DNA of 64,000 nt. Origin: Ochotona curzoniae (Eukaryota; Chordata; Mammalia; Lagomorpha; Ochotonidae). Shown here piece after piece: positions 47,479 through 59,807 of the stretch. Position numbers and translations under genes: made by a program. Each line of letters starts with the position of its first letter. Within the stretch, counting starts at the first letter, position 1. The stretch covers positions 19,604,707 through 19,668,706 of the forward strand of contig NW_024467121.1 in the NCBI RefSeq assembly GCF_017591425.1, read 5' to 3'. A model generated the notes under the pieces. It ran no database searches. It worked only from the letters and a program-made list of their open reading frames with translations, and was not told the origin of the DNA.

Positions 47479-47494
47479 CATGAGCATTATTTAG

Positions 47495-47606
47495 AAGGGT
47501 TATGGAAAATGCATACCCTGTAATAACTATGCTTGGATTTCCATTTTTGACACCAAAGTAAAGTTATCTTTTAATTCCACTTTTCAAGAGCTTTTTGAAG
47601 TTCCCT
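47495..47606 (-). mobile_element. Mariner-like short element, copy C
   Basis: Its reverse complement begins 'cttcaaaaagctcttgaaaa' then 'gtggaattaaaag', close to copy A. Confidence 0.6.
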
Positions 47607-47813
47607 ACCTATCCACAAATGCTACATACATACTTTTAGTAAACCTGGAGAACCTTGCCTTTAACGTAATGACTCACTTTCTGCTACCACCTCTGGATCT
47701 GTCTTGCTACCTTCCTGTCAAATCAGTGTTAGTAATTCTCAATTTATGGAGAAGTTGAAAATTTACATTATGCTATTGTTTATGTGATTTTGACATACAA
47801 TTTTTATTTATCT

Positions 47814-48166
47814 TTAGAAATATTAATTTACTTATTTGTTGTTCATTTGAAAGGAAGAGCAACGGGGAGGGAGGGCAAGGGAGAGAAAGACAAGAAAAAT
47901 GAAGATAAGCCCCATTCATTTGTACAAGTCCTAAATGCTGCAACAGCCAGGTCTGGGCCAGGGAGAAGCTAGGAACCAGCACTCTCTCTGGGGTTCCTAC
48001 AATGGGTGACAGCAGCCCAAGTACTGAGGCCACTTTTGCTGTCTTCCCAGGCACATTAACAGGAAGCTGTGTCCAGAAATGAAGAGGCCAGGAATCAAAT
48101 CAGCATTCTGATGTGGGATGCTGGCGCTGTAAGCAGTGACTTAACCCACTGTGCCATAATGACTCC
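47814..48166 (-). mobile_element. Old CSINE
   Basis: 'acttatttgttgttcatttg' to 'cactgtgccataatgactcc'. Confidence 0.7.
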
Positions 48167-48169
48167 TTT

Positions 48170-49116
48170 ATATATCTTTTTACTGTGACAAAACCTTCAA
48201 GCAAAGAGAAGATTGCTAAAAATGGGATTTTTCTCTAGGTTGGTGGACTAGAACTATATATACATTTGGTATGTATAGATATATATGTAAATATACGTCT
48301 TTATAGATAGATAGATGTATACGTAGATATATGTCTTTATTTATTTTGTTTGCAGTCGGAGGATCTTTCTGGATCTCAGTCCCTGCCAGGTAATGGATGC
48401 CTGCACCAACAGTCTATATACCAACAGCCCATCTCTCCAGTCTCCCTGGTGTAGATTTTCTAAGTCCTTAAAGTAAGCACCCAAATTCTCCAGTACCAGA
48501 CCCAATCTACTGCTCTAAACCAGACATTTAAAGTGACAATGCCCTCAAATCCTGACTTCCAATAAGCCTGCCTACTGCATCTGGTTTGCTGCCATTGCTA
48601 CTGCTTGCCATAAAAGCCTCATCAATGCAGCCTGGCTTCACCTTGCTCTCCAGGACAATGCCAGAGAAGGGCTGTTGATCTGGGCTGTGATTTCTTGTCT
48701 GGTTTGCGTTGGCCTCTATGCTTCAGAGTGCCTGACACTGCTAGTTCACCTTCCAAGTCCCTTTCAACCAGGATAAACGTCTCTTGGACTCTGATTCTGG
48801 TTCCGCTTGTCTGCATGTGTTACTACTACTCAGTGACCATTGAAGCTATGCCTTTACTTCCTGGATGGATCTATCTCGAACTGGACTCAATTTTTTTTCT
48901 TGTGCCAGTGGTTACTGTGACATGTACCTTGGAACTCAACATTGTGGTCTGGATTGACGTAGCTTCAGTCTAGTTCCATTGGCTGCAGTTTATTCTGTTT
49001 CTGCATGCTTAGTCTCTTGGGCAAAATGCACTTTACATTTTGGTCTGCAAAAGTTATGACAGAGTGTTCCAATCATACCCCATTAAACATGGGCACATAA
49101 GAGAGTGACATGATAG
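48170..49116. other. Intergenic; AT-rich simple sequence then nothing recognised
   Basis: 48250-48345 is TA/GATA-rich low-complexity sequence. The rest is unassigned. Confidence 0.35.
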
Positions 49117-49441
49117 GGGGCCAGCATTGTGGTACAGTGGGTTACACCACTACCTGTAATGCTGGCATATCTTAAAGCTGCCAGTTCAGCTCCTGGTTGC
49201 TTTACTTCTGATCCAAACATCTGTTAATATACCTGAGAACTCAAAGAAAGATATCTCAAATCCTTAAGGCCCTGCCACCCACATGGGAGTCCCAAATGGA
49301 ATTCCTGGCTTTGGTTTCTGACTGGTCCAGCTTGTGGCCATTTAGAGATTTCAAGAATAAACCCATGGATAGATAATCTCTCTTTCACTCTCCCTCTGTA
49401 ACTCTGCCTTTCAAATAAATAAAATAAATATATATTTTTAA
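49117..49441 (+). mobile_element. Old CSINE
   Basis: 'gggggccagcattgtggtac' head, 'caaataaataaaataaatat' tail. Confidence 0.82.
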
Positions 49442-49601
49442 GAAAGTGCCATGATAAAGTGGTACTTTAGGATACATAAACTCCTAATGTTGGGGCAGAT
49501 CAAAAGTAGGAGAGATTAGCTAGCATCTTTACCCTTTAGTTGAGGTATTAGGTGTTTCAACCCTAGACAAGGATGCTAATGAACATAAGAAATAATGAAT
49601 C

Positions 49602-49901
49602 TAGGGACCAGCACCATGGTGTGGCAGGCTAAGCCTTTGCCTGCAATGCCAGCGTCCATCATGGTTCATACCGGTCCCTGTCCCCAGTGCCTCCACTTCT
49701 GATCTGGTGAAGTAGGGCCTGAGTGTTTGGGCCCCTGCACCAACATGGGAGGCCCAGAGAAATCTCCTAGCTCCGGCTTTGGACTGATCCAATTCCAGCC
49801 ATGTGGCCATTTGGATAGTGAGTAAGCAAATGGAAGATCCCTCTGTCTCCCTTCTCTCTATAAATCTTCCTTCCAAATGAAATAAATAAATATTTTTAAA
49901 G
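49602..49901 (+). mobile_element. Old CSINE
   Basis: 'gggaccagcaccatggtgtg' head, 'aaatgaaataaataaatatt' tail. Confidence 0.82.
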
Positions 49902-51952
49902 AAACAAGATACAAAATGATAAATGCACAATTTCTCTTCCATAAACATGCACATAAAATATGCTCATAAACTGTGTTGAATGATAACCATGATTGTATGA
50001 TACAGTTGAAATTCTGTGTAACTTTATTTTCTCTATTTTTCAAATTTCTGTAAGTTTATATTAGCTTTAAAGATCTTATAATTCTAAATTCCCATGTACA
50101 TGTATCTCAGCCCTGGTGTAGGTGATCTATTTTGATAAGTGAATTGATGCTCTGATACCTTCTAGGTTCTGGAATGAGCCATTTTGAGAAAAACTGACAC
50201 CTGATTACCAAAAGGAGGTTGATCCTTGATGAGAAAAATAAAAGCAAGCAGGGCAATAAAAACAAAAATCTTTTGGGGGATTCCAGAACAGACCTACTCA
50301 CTAAAAAGGTATGCATTGGATTTACCTTGCTTTCCAGTAGAGCTGAAGTCCAAGACCCTCACAGGTGCCTGTAATTTGTATCCACTTTCTCCTTCCCTGT
50401 TGAATGAGGGGTACTAGTATTGCCCTCTACAAGCCCTGATCATCAGCTGGCTAACATGGCTTTTTAAAAAATCCTTCATGCTGTTCTTTATTGCTTCTTT
50501 CTAGACAGTATTAACTTGGCTGATAAGATCATGGACTTTGAGACAATGGCAACCTGGTTTCAAGTTCTGGGAACTCTTGTTATAGCGATGTGACAGTGGA
50601 TAGTTCATTTAACCATGCCATATCTCCATTGGCCTGGCAGTGGTATTATTTGCCTTTTAGGTTCTAGGGTGGTTACAGCAGGACCAAAGAAAAACAATGA
50701 CTAGTGCTCTTTTGCTGTCCCTTGCTCTCACCAAGTTGCTGCTGAGGGAGAAGGGCACTAACCTCTGAAGTGGCTCCACTATACACTGCACCTGGGAGAA
50801 GAGCCTGTGGTCTGCCACCCAACCCGCTCTGAAATGCTGTCTGCATGAACGACCCTTCTGGGACAGATCATCCACATCCACCTATTACACAGCTACAGAA
50901 TTTTCTGAGGCAAAGGCACACAATTTTCAAGTGAGGTTAGAAGAGTGACATCTGTTGCAGGCCTTAATGATAGCAAAAAAAAAATGAAGAGATAAGTGGA
51001 TGACCCAGAAATAACCACTGAATATATGATTTAGCCACTGAGCCTTTGCACCAGGCCCTTAACCACCAAATTTATATACAACAGCTCTCAGAACTCATCT
51101 CTCCTGAATACTCCCTTTTTTGATGCTCATGGTTTTGTTACTTTTTATCACCGTCTCTCCCTGGTGGCATCCAGCAGCTACACGAGCCCCCCTGCTGTTC
51201 AAATCCATGTAGGAACTCAGGCTACTCAGGAACACCTAGACTCCGTGGAGCACCCGTGGAGGCAAGGGACAACATATACAAGGACATTGTCAGTAAGTGT
51301 CCATCAGCAAGGGAAATGATTCAGGTGGGAGGTCTCTCGATTCTTCTTCCACCAGATTGGTGCACCTGTTCTTGCCAAGGAGTCTTAAGACTCTTGATTA
51401 CTCCAAGTTCATAGCTCTTAATACCTCTTGTTTATGTTATTTCACCCCAAATTTCAGCATCTGGCCTCTATCAAAGTGTGAAGAGTAACCCAGAAATCTC
51501 ATTCGTAGCTCCAAACAGTGAGGAGCAAGGTCAACACTGACTTTAACCTCCAAGGCCATTTCCAACTTTGATCCACTGGGAGAATGTTTACCGAGGCTCA
51601 TAAACACTTTGGAGAGTAATTCCACCTTCTGTCAAGAGAATCCACACGGGCAACTGGAGCTGTCGTGCCTGAAAGGAGGTGCTTGTGTAGGAAGAGATTG
51701 ACTGTTTTTAAAAACTAGGCAGGCTCCCCTAGCACGAGCCCAAGGCTCGATGCACATGGATTCTATCCCCTCTGCACACAACCTAGAGTGCCAAGTGTGT
51801 ATTTCATAACTGCATTCTACTTCAAAAAACATTTCTTGTCCTACTGACTCTCAATCCCTTGCTTCACTTCCCAAGACTGTGGTACTTTTGCTTCTAATCT
51901 CATGCTTGACACATTGAGGTCCCTTGGCCATGGACTTCTGATTTCTCTTTAC
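49902..51952. other. 2 kb intergenic with one MIR and a SINE scrap
   Basis: A MIR lies at 50520-50640, and a SINE head scrap at about 51022-51058 ('ttgcaccaggccc'). Nothing else recognised. Confidence 0.35.
50520..50640 (+). mobile_element. MIR relic
   Basis: 'atcatggactttgagacaat' and 'cctggtttcaagttctg' follow the MIR head. Confidence 0.6.
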
Positions 51953-51964
51953 AACAGCATGCCT

Positions 51965-52002
51965 ATCACTCCTTGGCCTTTTGGCTAAGATCAAGTGTAG
52001 TA
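51965..52002 (+). pseudogene. U2 snRNA pseudogene, 3'-truncated (U2 nucleotides 1-38)
   Basis: The 38 bases match the 5' end of U2 snRNA with three substitutions near the start, all transitions. The segment from 'ggccttttggctaagatcaa' to 'gtgtagta' is exact. It stops at the GTAGTA branch-point-pairing motif. It is flanked by 'aacagcatgcc' at 51953-51963 and 52004-52014, with one extra base at each junction. No A-tail is present. This is the form expected of a truncated snRNA retropseudogene; it cannot make U2. Confidence 0.92.
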
Positions 52003-52014
52003 GAACAGCATGCC

Positions 52015-52884
52015 CCTCTTTGAGTCAACACTTCTGCCTAGTCCAACCAAACCCTACAACACCTGGTTTTAGTTTTTCACAGCAAATGTCTTCACTCTGA
52101 CCTTGATAATAGAAGCCACATGGAAGAAACTAACATTTTAGCACCCCAATCTACAAGGACTATGGCATCAAAGCAGTTTTCATCTTTTTGCTCTAGAAAG
52201 TCCCAAACTGGTGACACTAGAGAGAGCAGAAGGAGGAAGCATTTAAGTATAAAGGCTACAGAGAGAGTATCTGTAGATAAAAAGAATTGTGGAGTCCTGA
52301 TAACACTAGGAGGTTGTAAATAGCAGTCATCTGGCTGTCTTGTTCACAGACTTGATCTCTGTCATTTGCTGCCTATGTTTTCTCCCAATCTGTCAGTGAC
52401 TCTGACCTATAAATTGATTTCACCCAGGAACTTGCTGGACAATATTCTCATCTTTCCTCTTCCACTTGATATTTTGACTTATAAATCATCTTCTCTCTCC
52501 CATATGTCTTTCTGAGACAATCAGATCTTCTTCCCCCTGCTGGCCCAGTTCTCATTTGACTAATTCACCAACATTTTCCAGAAATCATGCTTCTCAGCAC
52601 TACAGCTTCCACAACCTAGGCAACAAAGACCTTTGGATGTGATTAATACCTACTAGAGTGATTTTAGATGAAAGATTTATTAAGTGAAATGGTGAGAGAA
52701 AGAGGTAAGAGAAAGTGGAAAAGTATAGAAAGTCAGGGAAGAATCATAAAATCATTCAGTGAATTTCAGAGGAGATAAGACATCTGAAAGGATTAAAAGG
52801 AGTGGTAATGGAGTTCTCTGGAGGACAAAATCAAGAATGTGGAGGTAAGAGCTAAAACTAGAACAAGTGCAATGCTCAGAGGTG
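52015..52884. other. Intergenic, nothing recognised
   Basis: No feature recognised. Confidence 0.3.
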
Positions 52885-53546
52885 TGGGGCCAGTGTTACA
52901 GGTTAAAACACAGCCTGCAGTGCCAGTGTCCCATATGAGTGCTGTTTTTTTTTTTTAAGATTTATTTTATTTTTATTGGAAAGGCAGATGTACAGAGAGG
53001 AGGAGAGACAAAGAGGAAGATCTTCCATCCGATGATTCACTCCCCAAGTGGCCTCAATGGCCGGTGCTATGCTGAACCAGAGCCAGGATCCAGGAACCTC
53101 TTCCAGGTCTCCCACGCGCATGCACGGTCCCAAGGCTTTGGGCCGTCCTCGACTGCTTTCCCAGGCCACAAGCAGGGAGCTGGATGGGAAGTGGGGCTGC
53201 CGGAATTAGAACCGCTGCCCATATGGGATCCCAGTGTGTTTAAGGCAAGGACTTTAACCATTACGCTATCGTGCTGGGCCCATGAGTGCTGTTTTGAGTC
53301 CCAACTGCCTCACTTCCAGTCTAGCTCCTTTCTAATGCACCTAGAAAAGCAGCAGAAGGCAGCCGAGTGCTTTGGTCCCTGCACCCCTGTGGGAGACCCA
53401 GATAAACTTGCTGACTCCTGGATTCAACTTGACCCGGTCCTAGCTGAGGTGCCCATTGGGAAGTGAATCAATAGAAGATCTCTCTGTCTTTCTCTCTCTT
53501 TCTACAATCGTGCCTTTCAAATAAGATGGCGATAAATATATTTTTA
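52885..53546 (+). mobile_element. Old CSINE split by a young one
   Basis: Left part 'ggggccagtgttacaggtta' to 'gtgtcccatatgagtgctg'; right part resumes 'gagtcccaactgcctcac' and ends in the tail 'cctttcaaataagatggc'. Confidence 0.85.
52949..53281 (-). mobile_element. Young CSINE nested in an older CSINE
   Basis: Reverse-strand full copy ending 'atcgtgctgggccc', flanked by 'atgagtgctgtttt' at 52935-52948 and 53282-53295. Confidence 0.95.
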
Positions 53547-53934
53547 AAAAATTCAGACAGCATGTGTGCTGCAAGTAAGAAGATGGGAAAACAGAATACA
53601 TGGCTAGTCTAAGATGAAATTGTAAAATGGGTGACTAAGACACTTAGGAAACTGCTGTCAATAGATGGCTCTGTGACAGTTCTTGTCTTCAAGAAAGGAA
53701 TATTCTAAATGATGGCTGGAATAAGTACAAAAATAACTATAAGATAAGGAAGACTATTAATCACAAGACATAAAGGTACAGATACAAGGAATGGGGATGC
53801 ACAAAAGGGTACCATGACATTCAACACTTAATGCTGGCCTTATTGACTACTCCATCAAACCACTTCAGGAGACAAGCTGACATTAAAAGTGTGTTCTAGT
53901 GCATCTGTGATTTTTTAAATTGCATGGCTAATGT

Positions 53935-54255
53935 TTTTTAAAAGATGCATTTCTCTTTAGTGAAAATACAGACTTATAGAGAGAAGGAGAAACACAAAGA
54001 TCTTCCATCCATTGATTCACTCCCCAAATGGCCGCAATGGTTAGAGCTGAGCCCATCTGAAGCCAGGAAGCAGGAGCCCCCTTGGGATCTCCTATGTGGG
54101 TATAGGGTGACTTTGAGTTGTCCTCCACTGCTTTTCTAGGCCACAAGCAGGGAGCTGGATGGGAAGTGGAGCAGCCAGGACGTGAACTGGTGCCTATATG
54201 GGATCCTGGTACTTGCAGGTGGAGGATAAGCCAGTTAAGCTGTTGTGCTGGCCTC
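53935..54255 (-). mobile_element. CSINE
   Basis: 'gattcactccccaaatggcc' body, head 'agctgttgtgctggcc'. Confidence 0.87.
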
Positions 54256-54687
54256 AACAATTAGTTTTAAAAATTAAATTAATTTTAAAGTTCACCACTA
54301 AAAATAAAAGGAAGCATACTCATTATAATCATATAATGTCATCAACTGACAGAGGTGTTAAAATGGAATAAAAAAGAGATGAAAATGGCATAAAATAAAG
54401 TTGATAGATGCTGGCAATTTTGGGGCTCATTCTTTCCCATGGCCATTACTACTGCCAGCTTGCAATGCTCCTTTGGGTACCATAAATTGTGGCAGACATG
54501 GTCACAAACAACACTTTCCTCTGCTGGAGACGTATGTTGCATTTTGGGTGTGGTGGTTAACATGAGAAGGTGAACTGAAAGAGGGTGCTAAGACGTTGAC
54601 TTAAAAGGAGGAGCGTGTAACAAGGTAGTTCTCTGCTTTCAGGTGCCAACATTCCCTATCAGCCCTTGTGCGTGTTCTGGCTTCCTT

Positions 54688-55029
54688 ACTTCTTTGTTTG
54701 TTTGTTTGTTTGTTTTTATTTTTATTGGAAAGGCAGATATACAGAGAGGAGGAGAGACAGAGAGGAAGATCTTCCGTCCAAAGGTTCACTCCCCAAGTGG
54801 CCTCAATGGCCGGTGCTGCACCAATCCGAAGCCAGGAACCAGGAACCTCTTCCAGGTCTCCCACGCGCATGCAGGGTCCCAAGGCTTTGGGTTGTCCTCA
54901 AGTGCTTTCCCAGGCCACAGCAGGAAGCTGGATGGGAAGTGGAGCTGCCAGGATTAGAACCGCTGCCCATATGGGATCCCGGTGCGTTCAAGGCAAGGAC
55001 TTTAGCCACTAGGCCTTGGGGCCGGACCC
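54688..55029 (-). mobile_element. Young CSINE with (GTTT)n tail
   Basis: Five GTTT units replace the usual tail, then 'tatttttattggaaaggcag'; head 'ggccttggggccggaccc'. Confidence 0.93.
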
Positions 55030-55117
55030 TTCTGTTGTTATTTTACTGGGATGTTTTTATACTTTTCATTTTTTCTTGTTTTGTTTGATTGTTTTTCTAG
55101 CAGAAGAACTAAGTTAG

Positions 55118-55408
55118 TTTTAAATGACTTATTTATTTGAAATGCAGAGTCATAGAGAGATCTGTAATCTGCTGGTTCATTCTCCAAATGACAGCAACAA
55201 CCGTGTCTGCGCCAGGCTAAATCTAGGAGCCTGGAACATGTCTCACATGTGGGTGTTAGGGCCCCAAGCTCAGAGCCATCACCTGTTGGTTCCAGAGTAT
55301 GTATTAGAAGGAAGCTGAAATCAGAAGCACATCTGGGACTTAAATTCAAGCACTGTGATGAGTGATGTAGGTGTTCAAATGGTGTCTTAACTCCTGTGCC
55401 AAATACCT
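55118..55408 (-). mobile_element. Old CSINE
   Basis: 'tgacttatttatttgaaatg' tail side to 'aactcctgtgccaaatac'. Confidence 0.75.
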
Positions 55409-55477
55409 AATCTCAAATTTTGTAGTTTTTAGATGAAATAGTCTCCTATTCCCAACTCTACCTTATTATTGTATACG

Positions 55478-55600
55478 AAGATACCTCCAACAATTTCATG
55501 GAAAATGCAATCAAAAGTTTATTTTGGTGCAGGAAATTTTGAAATCCACATAGGTTTTCATACGAAGCATGTTTTTCTTATGCGCTTTTGGAATACTTCT
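55478..55600 (+). mobile_element. Mariner-like short element, copy D
   Basis: 'aatttcatggaaaatgcaat', 'aaaagtttattttggtgcag', 'gaaattttgaaatccacata'. The longest and clearest of the four copies. Confidence 0.65.
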
Positions 55601-56077
55601 TATATGAAGGATTTCAACTCTGTTTGCACTGAAAGAAGCTTCTCTTTTCATTTTATTTTCCACAAACTTTCTGAAGTATTCTCAAAGCTATGTTACATTT
55701 ACTTGTTAATTCTAGACTTAAAAAGTCAATGGCTATAGAATTTTTTAGCAAAATGATCTAGTCATAAGCAGAAAGTTGTAATTGCATCTTTTTTTTCTTT
55801 TTCAGTATTTATGCTTGTTATAATTTCTCTTTCTTTTCATAGGCCACCCAAAACAAAACTGAATTATTATGGGCACAGTTACAATCCATACCCAGTTGTT
55901 TTATTATTTCATTGTCTGAGATGAGATCTACAGTAGAGTATTGTTAATATATATTTATCATACTTAAGTAATTTTCCCTCTATTTTGCTCATGATTTTCA
56001 TTAATGATCACCAAATTGCATCAGTCCCTAGAATTTAAAAAATGCATGACTGGCTGCTTTTTTGCCCTCTTATTTGT
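55601..56077. other. Intergenic, nothing recognised
   Basis: AT-rich; no feature recognised. Confidence 0.3.
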
Positions 56078-56377
56078 TTTAAACATTGTGTCTATTTGAA
56101 AACTAGAATGACAGAGAGAGAAAAGAGACAGAGAGAAAGAGATCTTCCATCCACTAACTCACTCCCCAAATAGCCGAATGGAAGCCACTGCTAGGACAGG
56201 AGCCAGGAATTCCACCACAGTCTGCCCTGTGGGTAGCAGCAGTCCCAGTACTCCGGCCTTCTTCCACTGCTCTCCCCGGGGCATTAGCAGAATTTGCTGG
56301 AACGGAAGCACAGCAGCTGGGATGGGACTGGTGTTTATTTAGGACTTATCCATGCTGCACTACAACAGCAGCCCCCA
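56078..56377 (-). mobile_element. Old CSINE
   Basis: 'ccatccactaactcactccc' body, head side 'gcactacaacagcagccccc'. Confidence 0.72.
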
Positions 56378-56925
56378 CTTTTTTCCTTTCAGTTTCTAGA
56401 TAGAATTAATTATTCGGATAGATTTCCTTGGAATAGACCCTGCTCAGCCTTAATGTTTTGTTTTTTACACATTGCTAAGTTCTGTTTGCTATGTTTTTAG
56501 GTAAAACTTTAAATTTATATTTTAAATCTATATTCATAAATGCCAAAAGTATATGTAATTTTTTGCTTGGCCCTATTTCAAGTTTTGGTGTTAAGTGTAT
56601 AATGGTTGACAAAATGAATCAGAGAGCTTCTCACAATTTTTTATAGTCTGGAATAGTTGTTTAAATTGGTGGCTGTAAAAGTGTGATCCACGTAGAGACT
56701 GATGAAGTCAAAGTTATTTTTACAGTAACTCCAGGCCATTATTTGCCCCGTTCACGGTGTTGACATTTGCATGGGTGGCACAAAAGCAGCGGTAAGTCTG
56801 ATGATGTATTCACATGAACTGAACCATTGGCACCACTCACATTCTTCACTGCCATATGCTTACTGGGAAAAGTGAGACCGTTTCATCTTAAAGTGTCTTA
56901 ACTGGTAAAAAAAAAATGATTATTT
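56378..56925. other. Intergenic, nothing recognised
   Basis: No feature recognised. Confidence 0.3.
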
Positions 56926-57242
56926 GTAGAGTTGTGCAGTGGCTTACAGGCTAATCCTCTGTTGTGGCTCCAGCATGCTATTATTGGTGCCAGTTTGAGT
57001 CCCAGGTGTTCCACTTTCAGTCTAGCTCCCAGCTTTTGGTCTGGGGAAAGCAACAGGATTTGGCCCAAGGCTCCCGCACCCGTGTTGGAGACCTGGAAAA
57101 ATCCCCCGGCTCACAAACTTGGACTGACCCAGATCCAGCTACTGCAGCCCTTTGGGGAATGAGCCAGCAGATGAAGGATCTCTCTCTACCTCTCCGTCCT
57201 TTTTTCTGTAACTCTGACTTTGGAGTAAAATAAATTTTAAAA
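56926..57242 (+). mobile_element. Old CSINE
   Basis: 'agagttgtgcagtggcttac' head, 'ggagtaaaataaatttta' tail. Confidence 0.78.
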
Positions 57243-57261
57243 TTGAAGATTTATTCATTAA

Positions 57262-57592
57262 AGGAGCTGCCACCCTGCTGTAGTAGGCTAACCCTGTGCC
57301 TACAGTTTCAGCATCCTATATGGGTGCCAGTTCGTGTCCTGGTTGTCCCACTTCTGATCCAACTCCCTACTTATGGCTCGGGAATGCAGCAAAGGATGAG
57401 CTAAGTTCTTGGGATCCTGTACGCATGTGAGACACCCAGAAGAAGCTTCTGGTTCCTAGCTCCAGATTGGCTCAGCTGTAGCCCACATGGCCATTTGGAG
57501 AGGGAACCAGCAGATGGAAAGCCTTCCGCTTTGTCTTTTCTTTCCCTATAAGATCTGTCTTTCAAATAAAAATAGAAATAAATCCTAAGAAA
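57262..57592 (+). mobile_element. CSINE
   Basis: 'gctgccaccctgctgtagta' head, 'agcatcctatatgggtgcca' core. A second tail-like piece follows at 57598-57630. Confidence 0.83.
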
Positions 57593-57643
57593 GAAAAACC
57601 TCTACCTTTCAAATAAAAAATAAATCTTAAAATGTTATGAACT

Positions 57644-57969
57644 GGGCCCGGTGCCATGGCCTACTGGCTAAGGTCTTCGCCTTGAATGCGCTGGGATCCC
57701 ATATGGGCGCTGGTTCTAATTCCGGCAGCCCCACTTCCCATCCAGCTCCCTGCTTGTGGCCTGGGAAAGCAGTTGAGGATGGCCCAAAGCTTTGGCACCC
57801 TGCACCTGTGTGGGAGACCTGGAAGAGGTTCCTGGTTCCTGGCTTTGGATTGGCATAGCACTGGTCGTTGCGGTCACTTGGGGAGTGAATCATCGGATGG
57901 AAGAGCTTCCTCTCTGCCTCTCCTCCTCTCTGTATATCTGACTTTCCAATAAATAAAATAAATCTTTAA
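57644..57969 (+). mobile_element. Young CSINE with TSD
   Basis: Full length from 'gggcccggtgccatggccta'. Flanked by 'aaaatgttatgaact' on the left (ending about 57643) and 'aaaatgttattaact' (57970-57984), one mismatch. Confidence 0.94.
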
Positions 57970-57997
57970 AAAATGTTATTAACTTTGTTAAATCAAT

Positions 57998-58296
57998 TTT
58001 TAAAACGATTTATTTTTTCACTTGAATGTAAAGCTATGGAGAAAGAGGGAGAGACAGATAAGGTCTTCTAACTGCTGATTCATTCCCCAAATGGTTGCAA
58101 GAGCCAGTCTGAAGCCAGGAGCAGGGAATGTCATCCAGATCTTCCACAAGGGTGCAGGAGCCATCCTCTGCTGCCTTTCCCAGGCCTTCAGCAGTAACTA
58201 GATAGAAAGCGAAGCAGCTGGAACAGGAACTGGCTCCCAGACATGTTGCCAGTGTCCCATGCAGCAGGATAACATGTTAGACCACACCTGCCCTGA
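57998..58296 (-). mobile_element. Old CSINE
   Basis: 'acgatttattttttcacttg' tail side; head 'agaccacacctgccctga'. Confidence 0.75.
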
Positions 58297-58586
58297 ACTG
58301 AATCAAACCTTGACGCTTGAGTAGAATCTTTTGAACACTCTGTATGCTGAAACCAGAGGTACAAAGAAGCACTCCTATGGCAAGCCTAAGTGCAGGAAAA
58401 GCATTGTGAATGCATTGCAAGCTGAGCCAGCACTTTTTCATGGACTGTTGCTCTTACTTGAAAGAATGGCCAACAGACAACCTGAAGTTATTCAGACTTA
58501 AATATGATGAACAAAGAAAGGTTGTCACTTTAGGTGATAATGGTGGCTAGATGAAATATGAGCTCCCAGTAAGAGTAAACATATTT

Positions 58587-58890
58587 GGGTTGGGTGCAAT
58601 GGCTAAATTTTTCAGCTTACCTACACGGGGATCCCTCATGAGCATCAGTTTACTTCCCAGCTGCTTCATTTCCCATCCAGCTCCCTACTTGTGGCCTGGG
58701 AAAGCAGTCAAGGACGGCCCAAAGCCTTGAGACCCTGCATCCGCATGGGAGACCTGGAGGAAGTTCCTGGCTCTTGGCTTTGGATCAGCGCAGCATCAGC
58801 CACTGCAGTCACTTGGGGAGTGAATCATCAGATGGAGGGTCTTCTTTTCTGTATATCTGACTTTGTAATAAAAATAAATAAATCTTAAAA
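58587..58890 (+). mobile_element. CSINE
   Basis: 'gggttgggtgcaatggctaa' head, 'aaaaataaataaatctta' tail. Confidence 0.87.
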
Positions 58891-58975
58891 AAAAGAGAAC
58901 AGATTGGAAAACTGTGTCTTTTACCATGAATATGATGTTGTCTCCATCATGAAAAGACTTTTCTTTTTATTTATG

Positions 58976-59622
58976 TTAAAATATTTATTTACTTTTATTT
59001 GGAAGCCAGATTTACAGATAGAGTAGGGAAGAGAGCAAGAAAGCAAGACTTCCAGTCACCGCTTCACTCCCCAAATGGCCAAAGCAGCCAAAGTTGAGCT
59101 GACCTGAAGCCAGGAACTGGAAACCAGGAGCTTCTTCTGGGTCTCGCACATGGGTACAAGGCCCCCAAAGTACTTGGTCTGTCCTCTGCTACTTTTCCAG
59201 GCCATTTGCAGGAGCTGGATCAGAAGTGAAGTAGCTGGGCCTAGCATGGTAGCCTAGCAGCTAAAGTCCTTACCTTGAACACACTGGGATCCTATATGGG
59301 CACAGGTTCTTGTCCTGGAGGCCCCACTTCCCATCCAGCTCCCTGCTTGTGGCCTGGGAAAGCAGTTAAGAACAGCCCAAAGCTTTGGGATCCTGTACCC
59401 ACGTTGGAGACCCAGAATAAGCTCCTGGCTCCTGACTCCAAATCGGCTCAGCTCTGGCCGTCACAGCCACTTGGAGCATAAATCAGTGGATGGAAGATCT
59501 TCCTCTCTGTCTCTCCTCTTCTGTATATTTGACTTTCCAATAAAAATAAGTAAATCTTAAAAAAAAAAAAAGTGAAGCAGATGGGACTTGAACCAATGGC
59601 CATGTGGGATGCTGGTGGAGGT
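58976..59622 (-). mobile_element. CSINE split by another CSINE
   Basis: Tail-side part to 'agaagtgaagtagc'; the remainder 'gtgaagcagatgggacttga' resumes at about 59571. Confidence 0.82.
59237..59570 (+). mobile_element. CSINE nested in a CSINE
   Basis: 'gggcctagcatggtagccta' head, 'aaaaataagtaaatctta' tail. Duplicated target 'aagtgaagtag' / 'aagtgaagcag' flanks it. Confidence 0.9.
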
Positions 59623-59807
59623 CCCAAAAAGCTTTTCTAAATTGGAGGAGGCAATACTAACAAATGTGATTTTTCTCATCTGTGTCATAAAATATGTCTA
59701 TTTGGAAAATCTGCATAAGGCTTTTGCAAATGATCAGTGCCTGATGATAGAAAATCATGCAGAAAAATAGATTCATTCAATGTTCAAGGAGGTCAATGGA
59801 TTTCTTT

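Noticed and set aside
48250..48345. Possible palindromic AT-rich origin or attachment-like site
   Set aside because: It is simple TA/GATA repeat sequence without a specific inverted structure.
58320..58560. Text resembling a decayed hAT-type transposase coding region
   Set aside because: The resemblance is from memory only, short, and without a readable frame, so I do not annotate it.
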